Positions 26,254 to 36,300 of a stretch of 64,000 nt of DNA are shown here, piece by piece. The DNA lies in the NCBI GenBank assembly GCA_937873655.1, contig CALMYQ010000121.1:1-64000 (forward strand). Direction: 5' to 3'. The DNA comes from an uncultured Lewinella sp. (GTDB lineage Bacteria > Bacteroidota > Bacteroidia > Chitinophagales > Saprospiraceae). A program made the translations under genes and the position numbers. The notes below the pieces were generated by a model. That model saw only the letters and a list, made by a program, of their open reading frames with translations, was not told the DNA's origin and did not search any database. Every line of letters starts with the position of its first letter. The stretch's first letter is position 1.

Positions 26254-29200
26254 ATGACCAACACCATCCCCGAAATACTCGCCATCGAAACCGGCAACCT
26301 CCTGGAGCCGCTGAAAAGCCTGACCACCGCCGACAAAGTGAAGGCCTTCCTGCGCGACCTGGGTTGGGAGGTCACGGGTTCCCTGGGCGCCGTCAACCCC
26401 GTCCCGCTGGTCAATGCGGCGGAAGAGCTCGTGACCGCCATTACGGATATGATCGCCGCGGAAGCAGAGGGCGACCGGATCGAAGCCCTGTTCGTGCTGC
26501 TGGACCAATGCGCGACGGTGGTCACCCAACTCAAGACCGTCGCTGACGCAGCCGCTTCGGCCGTCCCGGCTATCCCCGACGGCGATGAGGTGGTGCGGAA
26601 AGCCGTTGATTACCTGCTGGCCGCTTACCTGGAGGAGTACCAGCCCGGTGTGTACGGGCCGCTCTACCTGCTGGGCCTGGTGGAGGAAACAGACAACGGC
26701 GGATCGACGGTCCGGACTGTTCATTGGGAAAAGCTCGGCGACCTGTTCAGCAGTCCTATCGGTTTTCTCAATACCGCCTACAACTGGGAATCCAACTTTG
26801 ACAGCGCCAAATTCCTCGAAAAATTCGAAGAGATCCTGGGCGGTTTCGGTATCCCGGGCGGGATTTACAAGCAGACCGATACCATCATGGCCAACCTGGG
26901 CCGCCACAGCCCCGACGACCAGGAACTGCGCATGCCGCTCTACCAGGCCGGCGTCTGGGGCGAAAACTGGCTGGAGATCGACCTCAACCTCTCGCCCTTA
27001 CCGGCACAAGGCAGCGATAAAGCCGGTTTCCTCCTCTACCCCTACTTTTTCGGCGGCGCTTCGCTGGACGGCGATATCAGCGAGGACTGGAACGTCGCCC
27101 TCACCGGCAGCGCCGATATGGGCAGCGGCCTGGGCCTGGAGATCCGCCCGCCGGCGCAGCTGACCATCAAGAAAGACCTGTTTTCAAACCCGCAGAACTC
27201 CACCAACCTCAACCTCGAACTGGCTTTTACCCGCAAAACGGCGGAAGGGCCGGTCATCGTCATCGGTACTGCCGACGCCAGTTACCTGTCGTATGAGGAC
27301 CTGGGTTTCCTGCTGTTCGTCCGGAATGCAGACCTGGGGGCAGAGATGCAGCTCGGCTCGCTCAAACTCGCCATAGCCCTCGGGGCGGACTCCGACGGCT
27401 TGCTGTCCAAAATCGTCCCGGGCGGCTTCGAAACCACCTTTGACCTGGCGTTGGGATATTCGCTGGCCAACGGCTTTTACTTCGCCGGAAGCGGCACCCT
27501 GGAGATCCATTTTTCCACGCATATCCAACTTGGCCCGATCGAGATCAGCGGCATTTCCCTGGCCCTTACCCCTCAGGCGGACGGCCTGGTGCTCGGCCTG
27601 GGCAGTACCTTGAAATTCCAGTTGGGCCCCTTTGCCGGGATCGTGGAGAATATGGGCCTGAATGCCGGATTGACCTTCCCCGGTCAGGGCGGCAAACTCG
27701 GCCCTGTGGATTATGCCGTGGGCTTCAAACCGCCTACCGGGATCGGCCTTTCCCTGGAAACCGATGTGGTCAGGGGCGGCGGTTACCTGTTTTTCGATCC
27801 GGTCAATGGGGAATACGGCGGAGCGCTGGAGATCTGCATAGTGGATAAGTTTTCGGTCACGGCCATCGGCCTGGTTTCCACCATTTACAATGCCGACGGC
27901 TCCAAGAACTATTCGCTCCTGCTCATTGTCAGCGTGGCCTTTGCCCCGGGCATTCCGCTCGGCATGGGCTTTTTCCTGGGCGGCCTCGGCGGCCTGATCG
28001 GCATCCACCGTACGGTCAACACCGATGCATTGCGGGAAGGGGTCAAGAATAATGCTGTCGACCATATTCTGTTCCCGGAAAATGTGGTGGAGAACATCCA
28101 GCAGATCATAACCGATATCCGGGAGATCTTCCCGCCGCAACAGGATCAGTTCATGTTCGGCCTGATGGCGCGGATCACCTTCGGCAGCCCCACCATCCTG
28201 AGCGCCGATTTCGGACTGATCGTCGAATTCGACAATCCCTGGCGGATCGTCATCCTGGGGGTGGTCAAGGCGGTTTTGCCCGATCCGGAGAATGCGATCC
28301 TGGAATTGCAGATCAATTTTGCCGGCATCCTTGATTTTGAAGCGGAATACCTGTCCTTCGACGCCAGCATTTACAATTCCAGGCTGCTGACCATCACCCT
28401 GGAAGGTGATATGGCCTTCCGGCTGTTTTGGGGCAAGGAAAAGGCCTTTCTGCTCTCGGTCGGCGGGTTCCATCCGTCCTTCAAGCCGTCCAACGCGCTA
28501 AAGATCGGCACGATGAAACGCCTGACGGCAAGTTTGCTGAGCGGCAACCCCAGCCTGGCCCTGAGCGCGTATTTCGCCATCACCTCCAACACGGTCCAGT
28601 TCGGGGCGCAAATCGACTTTTACTACGAGAAAAGCGGATTCAAGGTCGTCGGATACCTCGGGTTTGACGCCCTGTTCCAGTTTTCGCCGTTCTGGTTCAC
28701 CGTGGGCATCAAGGCGGGCGTTTCGGTCAAAAAAGGAGACAAGGTACTGCTTTCCATCACCCTGGATCTGGGGTTGCAGGGCCCGACGCCGTGGATTGCG
28801 GAGGGAACCGCTGAGTTCAAGGTGCTGGGCATCAAGGTCAGCGTCAACTTTACCAAACAATGGGGTCAAACCAACCAGATCGACCTGCCCAAAGTGGCTG
28901 TCCTGCCCATGTTGCTGGAGGCTTTCGAACAGGACAGCAGCTGGACCAGCATCATCCCCGCCGACCAGTTCCTGATGGTCAGCCTCCGGGAAACCGAGCT
29001 GGCGGAAGGCGAGATCCTGCTCCATTCTTCCGGCGTTTTCACCGTCAGCGAGGACATCTTCCCGCTCGGCATGATCCTGACCCGGTTCGGCAACGATACC
29101 CCTTCTGATATCAGCAAAGCCTGGATCGACCGCCTCCTGCTGGAGGGGAATGAAGTCACTGCAACCGACGTGTTCGGCTCTTTTGCGCCGGCAGCCTTTC

Positions 29201-29694
29201 AGGAATTCAAGAACGCCGAAAAGCTGAGCGCCCCGTCGTATACCGAAGAAAAGAACGGCGTGCAAATACAGGACGCCGATGACCTGGACCTGGACTACCG
29301 CATCAACCATACGGTAGAATACGAGGTACGAGTCTCGGACTTCGACAATGATTCCGGCGAAGTGTACCACCTGGGGCGGACCCTCCTGAAACCTGGCAGG
29401 TACAAGGACCCGGATACAGGCTTGTTTACACGGTTGGCCGGGAACGCAGTTGCCGTGAATTCCGTCCTTTCCAGGAGTTTGCGCACCGGCAGCTTCAAAC
29501 TGGAAGACAAAGCCGTTGACCTTTCCGCCGAATATTTTACCATCGCCAGCACCGAAGACCTGAGCGTTTACGCCGGGGCAAACCTGACGGGCGCGTCAAA
29601 GGCCGAAGCCGAAAGCCTGCTCGACCAGCTGCTCCGCAATGAGCCAGGGTTGAAAGGCAAGGTGCAGGTGGTGTCTGAATATGAGCTGGATTGA
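26254..29694 (+). CDS. DUF6603-like large beta-rich protein
   Basis: 1,146 residues, no signal peptide. The first 180 residues are helical (AFLRDLGWEVTGSLGAVNPV, VVRKAVDYLLAAYLEEYQPG). From about residue 230 the protein is a long series of glycine-rich amphipathic beta-strands (LGLGSTLKFQLGPFAG, GFKPPTGIGLSLETDVVRGG, FAPGIPLGMGFFLGGLGGLI), then GLMARITFGSPTILSADFGL and LEGDMAFRLFWGKEKAFLLS. This pattern fits what I remember of DUF6603, a domain of unknown function; the match was not tested. Repeated strands with hydrophobic faces suggest a barrel, a bridge or a lipid-contacting sheet, which is inference. Gene 2 of the five-gene block, 34 bases behind gene 1. Confidence 0.65.
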   Translation: MTNTIPEILAIETGNLLEPLKSLTTADKVKAFLRDLGWEVTGSLGAVNPVPLVNAAEELVTAITDMIAAEAEGDRIEALFVLLDQCATVVTQLKTVADAAASAVPAIPDGDEVVRKAVDYLLAAYLEEYQPGVYGPLYLLGLVEETDNGGSTVRTVHWEKLGDLFSSPIGFLNTAYNWESNFDSAKFLEKFEEILGGFGIPGGIYKQTDTIMANLGRHSPDDQELRMPLYQAGVWGENWLEIDLNLSPLPAQGSDKAGFLLYPYFFGGASLDGDISEDWNVALTGSADMGSGLGLEIRPPAQLTIKKDLFSNPQNSTNLNLELAFTRKTAEGPVIVIGTADASYLSYEDLGFLLFVRNADLGAEMQLGSLKLAIALGADSDGLLSKIVPGGFETTFDLALGYSLANGFYFAGSGTLEIHFSTHIQLGPIEISGISLALTPQADGLVLGLGSTLKFQLGPFAGIVENMGLNAGLTFPGQGGKLGPVDYAVGFKPPTGIGLSLETDVVRGGGYLFFDPVNGEYGGALEICIVDKFSVTAIGLVSTIYNADGSKNYSLLLIVSVAFAPGIPLGMGFFLGGLGGLIGIHRTVNTDALREGVKNNAVDHILFPENVVENIQQIITDIREIFPPQQDQFMFGLMARITFGSPTILSADFGLIVEFDNPWRIVILGVVKAVLPDPENAILELQINFAGILDFEAEYLSFDASIYNSRLLTITLEGDMAFRLFWGKEKAFLLSVGGFHPSFKPSNALKIGTMKRLTASLLSGNPSLALSAYFAITSNTVQFGAQIDFYYEKSGFKVVGYLGFDALFQFSPFWFTVGIKAGVSVKKGDKVLLSITLDLGLQGPTPWIAEGTAEFKVLGIKVSVNFTKQWGQTNQIDLPKVAVLPMLLEAFEQDSSWTSIIPADQFLMVSLRETELAEGEILLHSSGVFTVSEDIFPLGMILTRFGNDTPSDISKAWIDRLLLEGNEVTATDVFGSFAPAAFQEFKNAEKLSAPSYTEEKNGVQIQDADDLDLDYRINHTVEYEVRVSDFDNDSGEVYHLGRTLLKPGRYKDPDTGLFTRLAGNAVAVNSVLSRSLRTGSFKLEDKAVDLSAEYFTIASTEDLSVYAGANLTGASKAEAESLLDQLLRNEPGLKGKVQVVSEYELD

Positions 29695-29830
29695 GATGTA
29701 ATTGGTTTCATTGTATCCTGGTTGGCGTCCGTCGGGTAGTCGGAATTTTGCCTTACCCCGGACTGACAACTGACGAGTGTTTCATTGTTGTTTAAACGCT
29801 AGTGGCATCCGGTAGAAGAGGATACGACAT
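29695..29830. other. Spacer inside the giant-gene cluster
   Basis: 136 bases with no gene. A weak promoter-like pair is visible (TTG at 29722 and GAATTTTG at 29743-29750, 18 bases apart), which could give the third gene its own transcript. It also contains one short copy of the AACTGAC motif (ggactgacaactgac, near 29760). Confidence 0.35.
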
Positions 29831-29980
29831 AACCACAAACCATCATAAACCATCATAAACCATCATAAACCATCATAAACCACCACAAACCACCACAAAC
29901 CACCATAAACCACCATAAACCACCATAAACCATCACAAACCATCATAAACCATCATAAACCATCATAAACCATCATAAAC
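29831..29980. repeat. Decanucleotide tandem array (CAYCAYAAAC) ending at a start codon
   Basis: Fourteen in-phase 10-base units (29841-29980) of the form CATCATAAAC, CACCACAAAC, CACCATAAAC or CATCACAAAC, preceded by one partial unit at 29831-29840. The ATG of the 1105-residue gene begins at 29983, two bases after the last unit. Middle units differ from the outer ones in an ordered way (four CATCAT, then CACCAC, then CACCAT, then CATCAC, then four CATCAT). The array is purine/pyrimidine-biased and lacks a Shine-Dalgarno sequence. Confidence 0.95.
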
Positions 29981-29982
29981 CC

Positions 29983-32900
29983 ATGTCCGAACCCTTAGCC
30001 CACTATTCCTTCATACCCTGGCTCCGTCGCGGCCTGGCCAACAAGATCGCGGAGACGGACGCCCTCGGCGCGGACGTGAGCGGCGCCGGCTACGCCGATG
30101 AGCGGGCCCGGCTGAACGTGGAACTCGTCGTCGGATATGATCGCATCTCCGGCGGATCGGATGAGGACTCCGTCAGCAAAACGGTCAACCTGATCGGGCC
30201 GGCGGATATTGCGGGCATCAATCCCACGGCTGTCCTCCGGACCGAACCGGCGGCCAACGTCAATAACTTCGAAGCCAACCTGCTGGCCTATATCGAATTC
30301 TACGAGGAGGATTTTCCGTGGCGGTATACGCCCGTCGGCCCGTCGGGCTCAAAGTTGCGCCCCTGGATTGCGCTGGTCGTGCTGAAGACCGGTGAATTCG
30401 ACCTGCGCGACAACGGCGCGGACCTGCCGTCCTTGTCCATCCATCCCGACGCCGTCAACCAGGTATTTTGCGACCAGGACGAAACCTGGGCCTGGGCCCA
30501 CGTGCACCTGAACCAGTCACTGATCGGCGGCGACGGATTGATCGGGGAAGTCGACAACCTGCTGGCTACCGACCCGGATATCGGCATTTCCCGGATCCTG
30601 TGCCCCCGGAAACTGCAACAAAGCAGCGACTACACCGCCTTTCTGGTCCCCACTTTTGAAACCGGCCGTATCGCGGGGCTGGGCAAACCGGTCACAGATG
30701 TCAAGGCCCAGAAAGCCGCCTGGACCAAAACCGACGGGCAGGTCGCTGTCGCAGAGGTGGAAGGCTTCAATCAGAATTCCTTTCCCTTCTATTATTCCTG
30801 GACCTTCCGGACCGGCAAGCTCGGGGATTTCGAGTCGCTGGTCGCTATCCTCAAACCCTTCCCAACCGACCCGGAATCGGGCAAAATGCCGATGGATATC
30901 CAGAACCCGGGGTACGACCTGGACGGGGTTGCAGCTTCGGCGACTATCGGGTTTGAAGGCGCCCTCAAGCCGCCCGATTATGTCTCCGACCCATTTCCGA
31001 ACGGGCCTGGGGACCAGTCCTTCCGCACCAAACTGAAAAAGTTGCTCAACCTGGCGGTCGATGCCGTGGAAAATGACAACGCAGTTGCCCTCAACTCGGC
31101 TGAGAACCCGTTTTACGCCGCGCCATTCGTGGAAGACCCCATGATCGTGCCGCCCATTTACGGCTACTGGCACGCTATGATCAAAAAATTGGGAAACGCG
31201 GGCAACCCGTCCTGGATTGAAAAGCTGAACCTGGATCCGAGGTACCGGGGCGCGGCGGGCCTGGGGACCAAAACCGTACAGGCCGGTCAGGAAGACCTCA
31301 TGAACCAGGCCTGGCAGCAGGTAGGCGATGTCAACCTGGCCAACCAGCAGATCCGTGAGGCGGAATTGGCTAAAATGGCCAACCGGGCCCTGTTCAAAAA
31401 ACACCTGGTCAATACCTCCGACGATAAATTCACCCGGATCACCGGCGCTGCGCACAGCCGGGTCCGCAACGCCGAAGGCAGCATCACCGTCAATCAGGAA
31501 TTCAAACTGAGCCGGGTGCCGGCTGCGGTAAAAAGCCCGACGTTCACCCGCATGACCCGCCCGGAGAAAAAATCGACGAGGACCTTGAACCAGGCCGCGG
31601 ATGCCGGAAAGGGCATTCACACCAATGCCGTGCCCAATTTCAACACCGGCAGCGATGCCTTCACCGACCCGCTGGTGACCGCCGCCCGGCTCAAACAACC
31701 GGGGGCCAGCGCCATGTCCGCCGGAGCGGTTACGGCAGCTATCGGGTCGGCCAAATCCAATTACCTGGCGCAGGACATCTACCTGGTGCGCGATCTGCTG
31801 TTCTTCTCCATCGAAACCGCCGACCTGACCACCCTCAATAAGGCGGTGATCAAAAGCAAGATCGACCTGTCGACCGGCGAATACGAAACCATCCGCATTG
31901 CCGACCCGGTCAGGTGGGCCGGCATCAAAAGCCAGGTGGAATCGGCCATCGACCAGATTAAGGCCTACGCCAAAACAGCCGCACAAATTGAGGTGAAACT
32001 GGAAAAAGACACCTACAACACCCTTTTTGCCGGACAGGAAGAAAGCGATGCACCCGGCAACCCGCCCAGCGGAAAACTCCACAATCAGGTCTATATCTAT
32101 CGCGAACTGGCAACAGGGGAGATCGAAAGGGTAGGAAAAGCAACCACCCTGGCGGACATTGTACAGTACGAAGGCCTGTTTGCAGGGTTTTCGGCCATCA
32201 ACGCCGATCCCGCTTTTGTGCAACCGCAACTCCGCCTCCCCATCGGGGATCTCGACGGGGTTTTCAGTCATATCCGCAGCGCCCTGGACCCCGAAACGAC
32301 CCTGCCGGCCAAAGTGATCCGCAGGATCAAGGTCTGGAAAGACGGCCGCTTTCAGTCGGTTACCGCGATGAAACCCATCATGGCTTATCCAAAGTTCGAG
32401 GAACCCATGTATGCGGAATTGAGCAAACAATCCCAGAATTTCATCCTGCCTAACATCGAAAAACTGCCCCGCAATTCCATGACCATTCTGGAAACCAACC
32501 AGACTTTCATCGAATCCTATATGGCGGGGCTGAACCACGAGATGGCGCGGGAATTGCTCTGGCGGGAATACCCCACCGACCAGCGTGGATCGTATTTCCG
32601 GCAGTTCTGGGATGCCTCCGACAACGCCTTTGAAACAGATCCTGAAATGACCCTCGACATCAAGGAAATGCACAAGTGGCAGGCGCCGCTGGGGCGCAAC
32701 AAGCCCAACCCGGATGCGGGCAACCTGGTACTGGTCATCCGGGGCGACCTGCTGCTGAAATACCCCAATACCATTATCTATGCCCAGAAAGCCGACTACG
32801 ATCCTTCCGACCCTACCTTGCCCAGGCTGCTGCCGGATGACATCACCGAAGAAAATACCCTGTTTCCCTCCTTCTCCGCCGAATTGAAGCCCGATGTTTT

Positions 32901-33300
32901 CCTGTTCGGATTCCCGCTGACGACCGTGGAGGCCGAAGGAGAGCGGATCTACGACAGCAATACCAATACGACCGGCAAAAACCCGGGGTGGTTCTTCGTA
33001 TTCAGGGAACGGCCCGGCCAGATCAAATTCGGTATGGACGATTACACCGACGAATTCGGCAATGCCGATGTCATGCCCGAAGGCAATCCCGCGACCTGGA
33101 ACGACCTGGCGTGGGAATACCTCGTGGCGGCGAAAGCGGACCTGGATACCTACGTCATTGACCTGGATACCGGCATCCAGATCGACGATCCGCCTGCGGA
33201 TGAGCCGAACCCGGTCTGGGCGAACAACTCGGCAGATATGGCCTCGATCCTGTACCAGCACCCGGTGATCTTTGCCCGGCATGCCGCCGAAATGTTATAA
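29983..33300 (+). CDS. Uncharacterised large protein of the giant-gene cluster (1105 aa)
   Basis: 1,105 residues, soluble-looking, no signal peptide or membrane helix. I recognise no named domain. Distinct segments: FIPWLRRGLANKIAETD at the N-terminus; NLIGPADIAGINPTAVLRTE; an aromatic stretch EEDFPWRYTPVGP followed by KLRPWIALVVLK (about residue 125); a basic, Ala-rich middle (SRVRNAEGSITVNQEFKLSR, TFTRMTRPEKKSTRTLNQAA); and the C-terminal SADMASILYQHPVIFARHAA. These look like constrained family motifs rather than low complexity. I have an impression that similar FPW-x-x-TP and LRPW motifs occur in uncharacterised proteins of other phyla, but could not check. Gene 3 of the block; its start codon abuts the decamer array, and gene 4 starts 36 bases after its stop. 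Confidence 0.7.
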   Translation: MSEPLAHYSFIPWLRRGLANKIAETDALGADVSGAGYADERARLNVELVVGYDRISGGSDEDSVSKTVNLIGPADIAGINPTAVLRTEPAANVNNFEANLLAYIEFYEEDFPWRYTPVGPSGSKLRPWIALVVLKTGEFDLRDNGADLPSLSIHPDAVNQVFCDQDETWAWAHVHLNQSLIGGDGLIGEVDNLLATDPDIGISRILCPRKLQQSSDYTAFLVPTFETGRIAGLGKPVTDVKAQKAAWTKTDGQVAVAEVEGFNQNSFPFYYSWTFRTGKLGDFESLVAILKPFPTDPESGKMPMDIQNPGYDLDGVAASATIGFEGALKPPDYVSDPFPNGPGDQSFRTKLKKLLNLAVDAVENDNAVALNSAENPFYAAPFVEDPMIVPPIYGYWHAMIKKLGNAGNPSWIEKLNLDPRYRGAAGLGTKTVQAGQEDLMNQAWQQVGDVNLANQQIREAELAKMANRALFKKHLVNTSDDKFTRITGAAHSRVRNAEGSITVNQEFKLSRVPAAVKSPTFTRMTRPEKKSTRTLNQAADAGKGIHTNAVPNFNTGSDAFTDPLVTAARLKQPGASAMSAGAVTAAIGSAKSNYLAQDIYLVRDLLFFSIETADLTTLNKAVIKSKIDLSTGEYETIRIADPVRWAGIKSQVESAIDQIKAYAKTAAQIEVKLEKDTYNTLFAGQEESDAPGNPPSGKLHNQVYIYRELATGEIERVGKATTLADIVQYEGLFAGFSAINADPAFVQPQLRLPIGDLDGVFSHIRSALDPETTLPAKVIRRIKVWKDGRFQSVTAMKPIMAYPKFEEPMYAELSKQSQNFILPNIEKLPRNSMTILETNQTFIESYMAGLNHEMARELLWREYPTDQRGSYFRQFWDASDNAFETDPEMTLDIKEMHKWQAPLGRNKPNPDAGNLVLVIRGDLLLKYPNTIIYAQKADYDPSDPTLPRLLPDDITEENTLFPSFSAELKPDVFLFGFPLTTVEAEGERIYDSNTNTTGKNPGWFFVFRERPGQIKFGMDDYTDEFGNADVMPEGNPATWNDLAWEYLVAAKADLDTYVIDLDTGIQIDDPPADEPNPVWANNSADMASILYQHPVIFARHAAEML

Positions 33301-33336
33301 CCGCCGATCCGAAAACCAATATTCAAACGAAAACCG

Positions 33337-36300
33337 ATGAGCGCAATCCAGGCCAATTACACCGACCCCAACCTGCAATCCGTCCGGGAGACCGTCGCCG
33401 GAAAATCGGACGGCATCCCTTTCCTGCTGCTGCCCGTGCGGATGGAAACCCGTTTTATGAGAGCCGAACGGCCGACCGAAGCCGCATTGAATCAACCGGT
33501 CGGCCTTGAAAATATCCTGGTCAGGTTGGCGGAAAGCCGGGTCTTGCTCGGCCAGGATTTTGCAAACTCGAACAAGCAACAGGTCGGCAACCTGCTGACC
33601 AACCTGCAATCCCGGCTGGCGAAAACCCAGAGCCAGACGGATAAGCTATTGCCTTCCCTGACCTGGGCGAAAAGGAACTGGATCACAGGCTACGCGGACG
33701 ATATCCGCCAGGGGCTGAACAAGCTGCCGCCCGCCAAAACCGACCAGGAACAATTGAAGGCCCTCAAAACAGGTCTGAACAAACTGACCGAAAAACTGGC
33801 CAAGGATAAACCACCTTTTGAAGGGACTTTTAACGCCGCAGCCGGCATGCTCGACCGGTTGCACATGCTGGAACTCCGCATCCTGCATATCCGGGACAAC
33901 AAGATCCCCTTCCGGCGGCCGGTCCACAAAAAAAGATTGTATGCATTTACCGGCCGTTTGATCGACGATGCGGATCGCCTTTACCGGGAGGTCACAGCGC
34001 TTTCCGGACGGATCCGGTTCATGGAAAAAGCCCAGTTTGAATCCATCAAACAAGCCCACAACAACCTTAAAGCCGCATTGGGAAAAGCCTTCAAAAACCT
34101 GCAGGCCATCCACCAGGATAAAAACTGGCAGGCTTTTGTCAAGGCGCGCCGGCAACAGATTGAAGAAGAATCGCCTTTTTTTCAGCACTTTGAATCCGGG
34201 GTCCTCAACCGGCTGGCCTTTGTTGCCGCGCTGGACGGCATTTTTGCCGACGAATTGCTTCACCGGAATCTCCAATTGCTGGTCACGCTCAAATCGCTGG
34301 AAATCAACCCCGCCGGGTTGGCCGAAAACGGCCCGGCCGCACGCAAGCGGCTGAAAAAAGCAGTCAAAAACCTCATATTCAGCAACCGGAAACTCATCCA
34401 TGCCCATGCAGTTCAATACGGATTGCTGAAGACCGCCTGGCGCGAACTGGACCTTTCGGCGGCCAAGCTGATGGAGCAACTGTCCGGAAAGGCCGCCGCC
34501 AAACCGGTCGTCCTGCCCTTCCTGACCGACCTTGACCTGTTGCCGAACCAGGTGCAGATCGGGTATGACCCGGATCTGTCGGCCGCAAAAACGGACAAAA
34601 TCGGCGCCTTGTACCGTTTTGACCAGGATTTTTTCGAAGGGTTGAGCCTGCTTTCCCAGCTGACCGCCGTCAAGAGCACGCCGAAAGTGAAAATTGACCC
34701 GATCCTGGCCCAGTTGAACAAACAACTCGAGTCAGGTAAAAAAGATGGGTTGCACCTCATCGGCAGCAGGCAGGATCAACTGACGGATGCCTTCGGCAGC
34801 ATCCTGAAACAGGTTCAGGAACTTTCTCTGAAATCGCAGGATAAACTGGCCCTCAAAAACAGCATAACCAACCTGCAACATTCGGTTGACCAGGCCTTTT
34901 TTCCCGATTTTTCCGATACCCTCAACCAGTACAAGTTCGGTAAAGAGCAGATTACCGTCATTCCCCTGACCGAGATCCGGGATGAATTATGGGTCCGGAT
35001 CTATCCCGACGATCTGTTTGTGCATACCCACGAAGAACCGCTCACTGAAGATGAGGAAGCGGCGGGCAAGGATTATTGGACCACCGCCTGGCTCGCCGGC
35101 GATGACCCGGAATTGCCGCTCGGGGTCTGGAATATGCTCTGCGCCCGGTTCGGCGTCAATCGGGCGGCGTGGATCGTTCAAGCGCTCGACCCGGCCAAAT
35201 CCGACAAGCCCGGTAACAAGAAGGCCTTTCAGAACAAACCGGTCAATAGCCTGCACCAAACCGCCGCCGACCTGACCTGGATCAATGAGGCCCTGCAGGA
35301 ACCCGCCCGGGCAGCCAGGTCAGCGAGCGGGCCGGGAGCGAAAATCCAGCTCATTGCCAATACGCTGCCGGTCAACGAGATCCTTACGCGCCTGAAACAG
35401 GCCAACCAACGCCTGGCTGCCCTGAAAGGCAAACCCCAACCCCGGGCGGCCGTTGCCAAATGCGCGGGCCTGGCCAGAACCGTCCGCACCAAACTCGAAA
35501 CCCTGGTCGCTCCTCAGGAAAGAGGCCGGGCCGCTCTCAACGCCAAAGTCACCACGAGCAAGGCCGTCAACCTGCTGCAGGTGCCGAAGGAATTTCAACA
35601 GCTGGAAGCCAATTTATCAGCTGTGAAGCCGGTTTCCGGCAAGCAGTACGTCCAGTCTGCCAAACTGCCGTTCGAATTCCCGAAGGTTGATCTGAAACCC
35701 TCCGATTGGACAGCGACACCCCATTCCAAGGTCCTGCCCGACCGGTTTGCGGTCATCACCCGGACCGGCGATGCTTTCGAGCATATCGTCGTCGGCAACC
35801 CGGTACCGCCAAACCTTGCCCTGGGCATGGACCCGGCCTTGTTCGATCAAACCGGCGCCGACGATCCATACCAATACGATGCATCCGGCAACCTCATCGT
35901 GGAACCCGGCATACGCTGGATGACGGATTTTGACGAAGCCGTCGCAAAAGGTATGGGCGTTATCCTGAACCTGACCGAAGAACAGGCCGCACGCGGTTTT
36001 GACCAGGTATTTGTCCTGGGGATCGCGGACAAAAAGCCGCTGGAATCGCAGGCTCTGATCGAAGGCCTGATCCGGAACCACCACTACGGCCCGACCGGGA
36101 TGGAAGTCCTGAAAACCGGAACCCCGACGAACAATACCTCGGATGAAAGTTCGCCCTATTCTTCCCAGGATACGGATTATGAAGGAGCCTACGCCCGCGA
36201 GACCGGCGGGAATCAATTCGACCCCACGCCGGCTGATTCCCTGGATTTTGCCGACGGAAAGCGGATATCCGATGCCCTCGGTATTGACCCTGAACATTTC

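Noticed and set aside
29831..29980. CRISPR array
   Set aside because: Units are 10 bases in direct contact with no spacers and no cas genes nearby.
30517..33282. Open frame of 921 codons antisense to the 1105-residue gene
   Set aside because: The plus-strand frame has ordered motifs, a clear start behind the decamer array and co-directional neighbours; the long antisense frame is expected from GC-rich codon usage.
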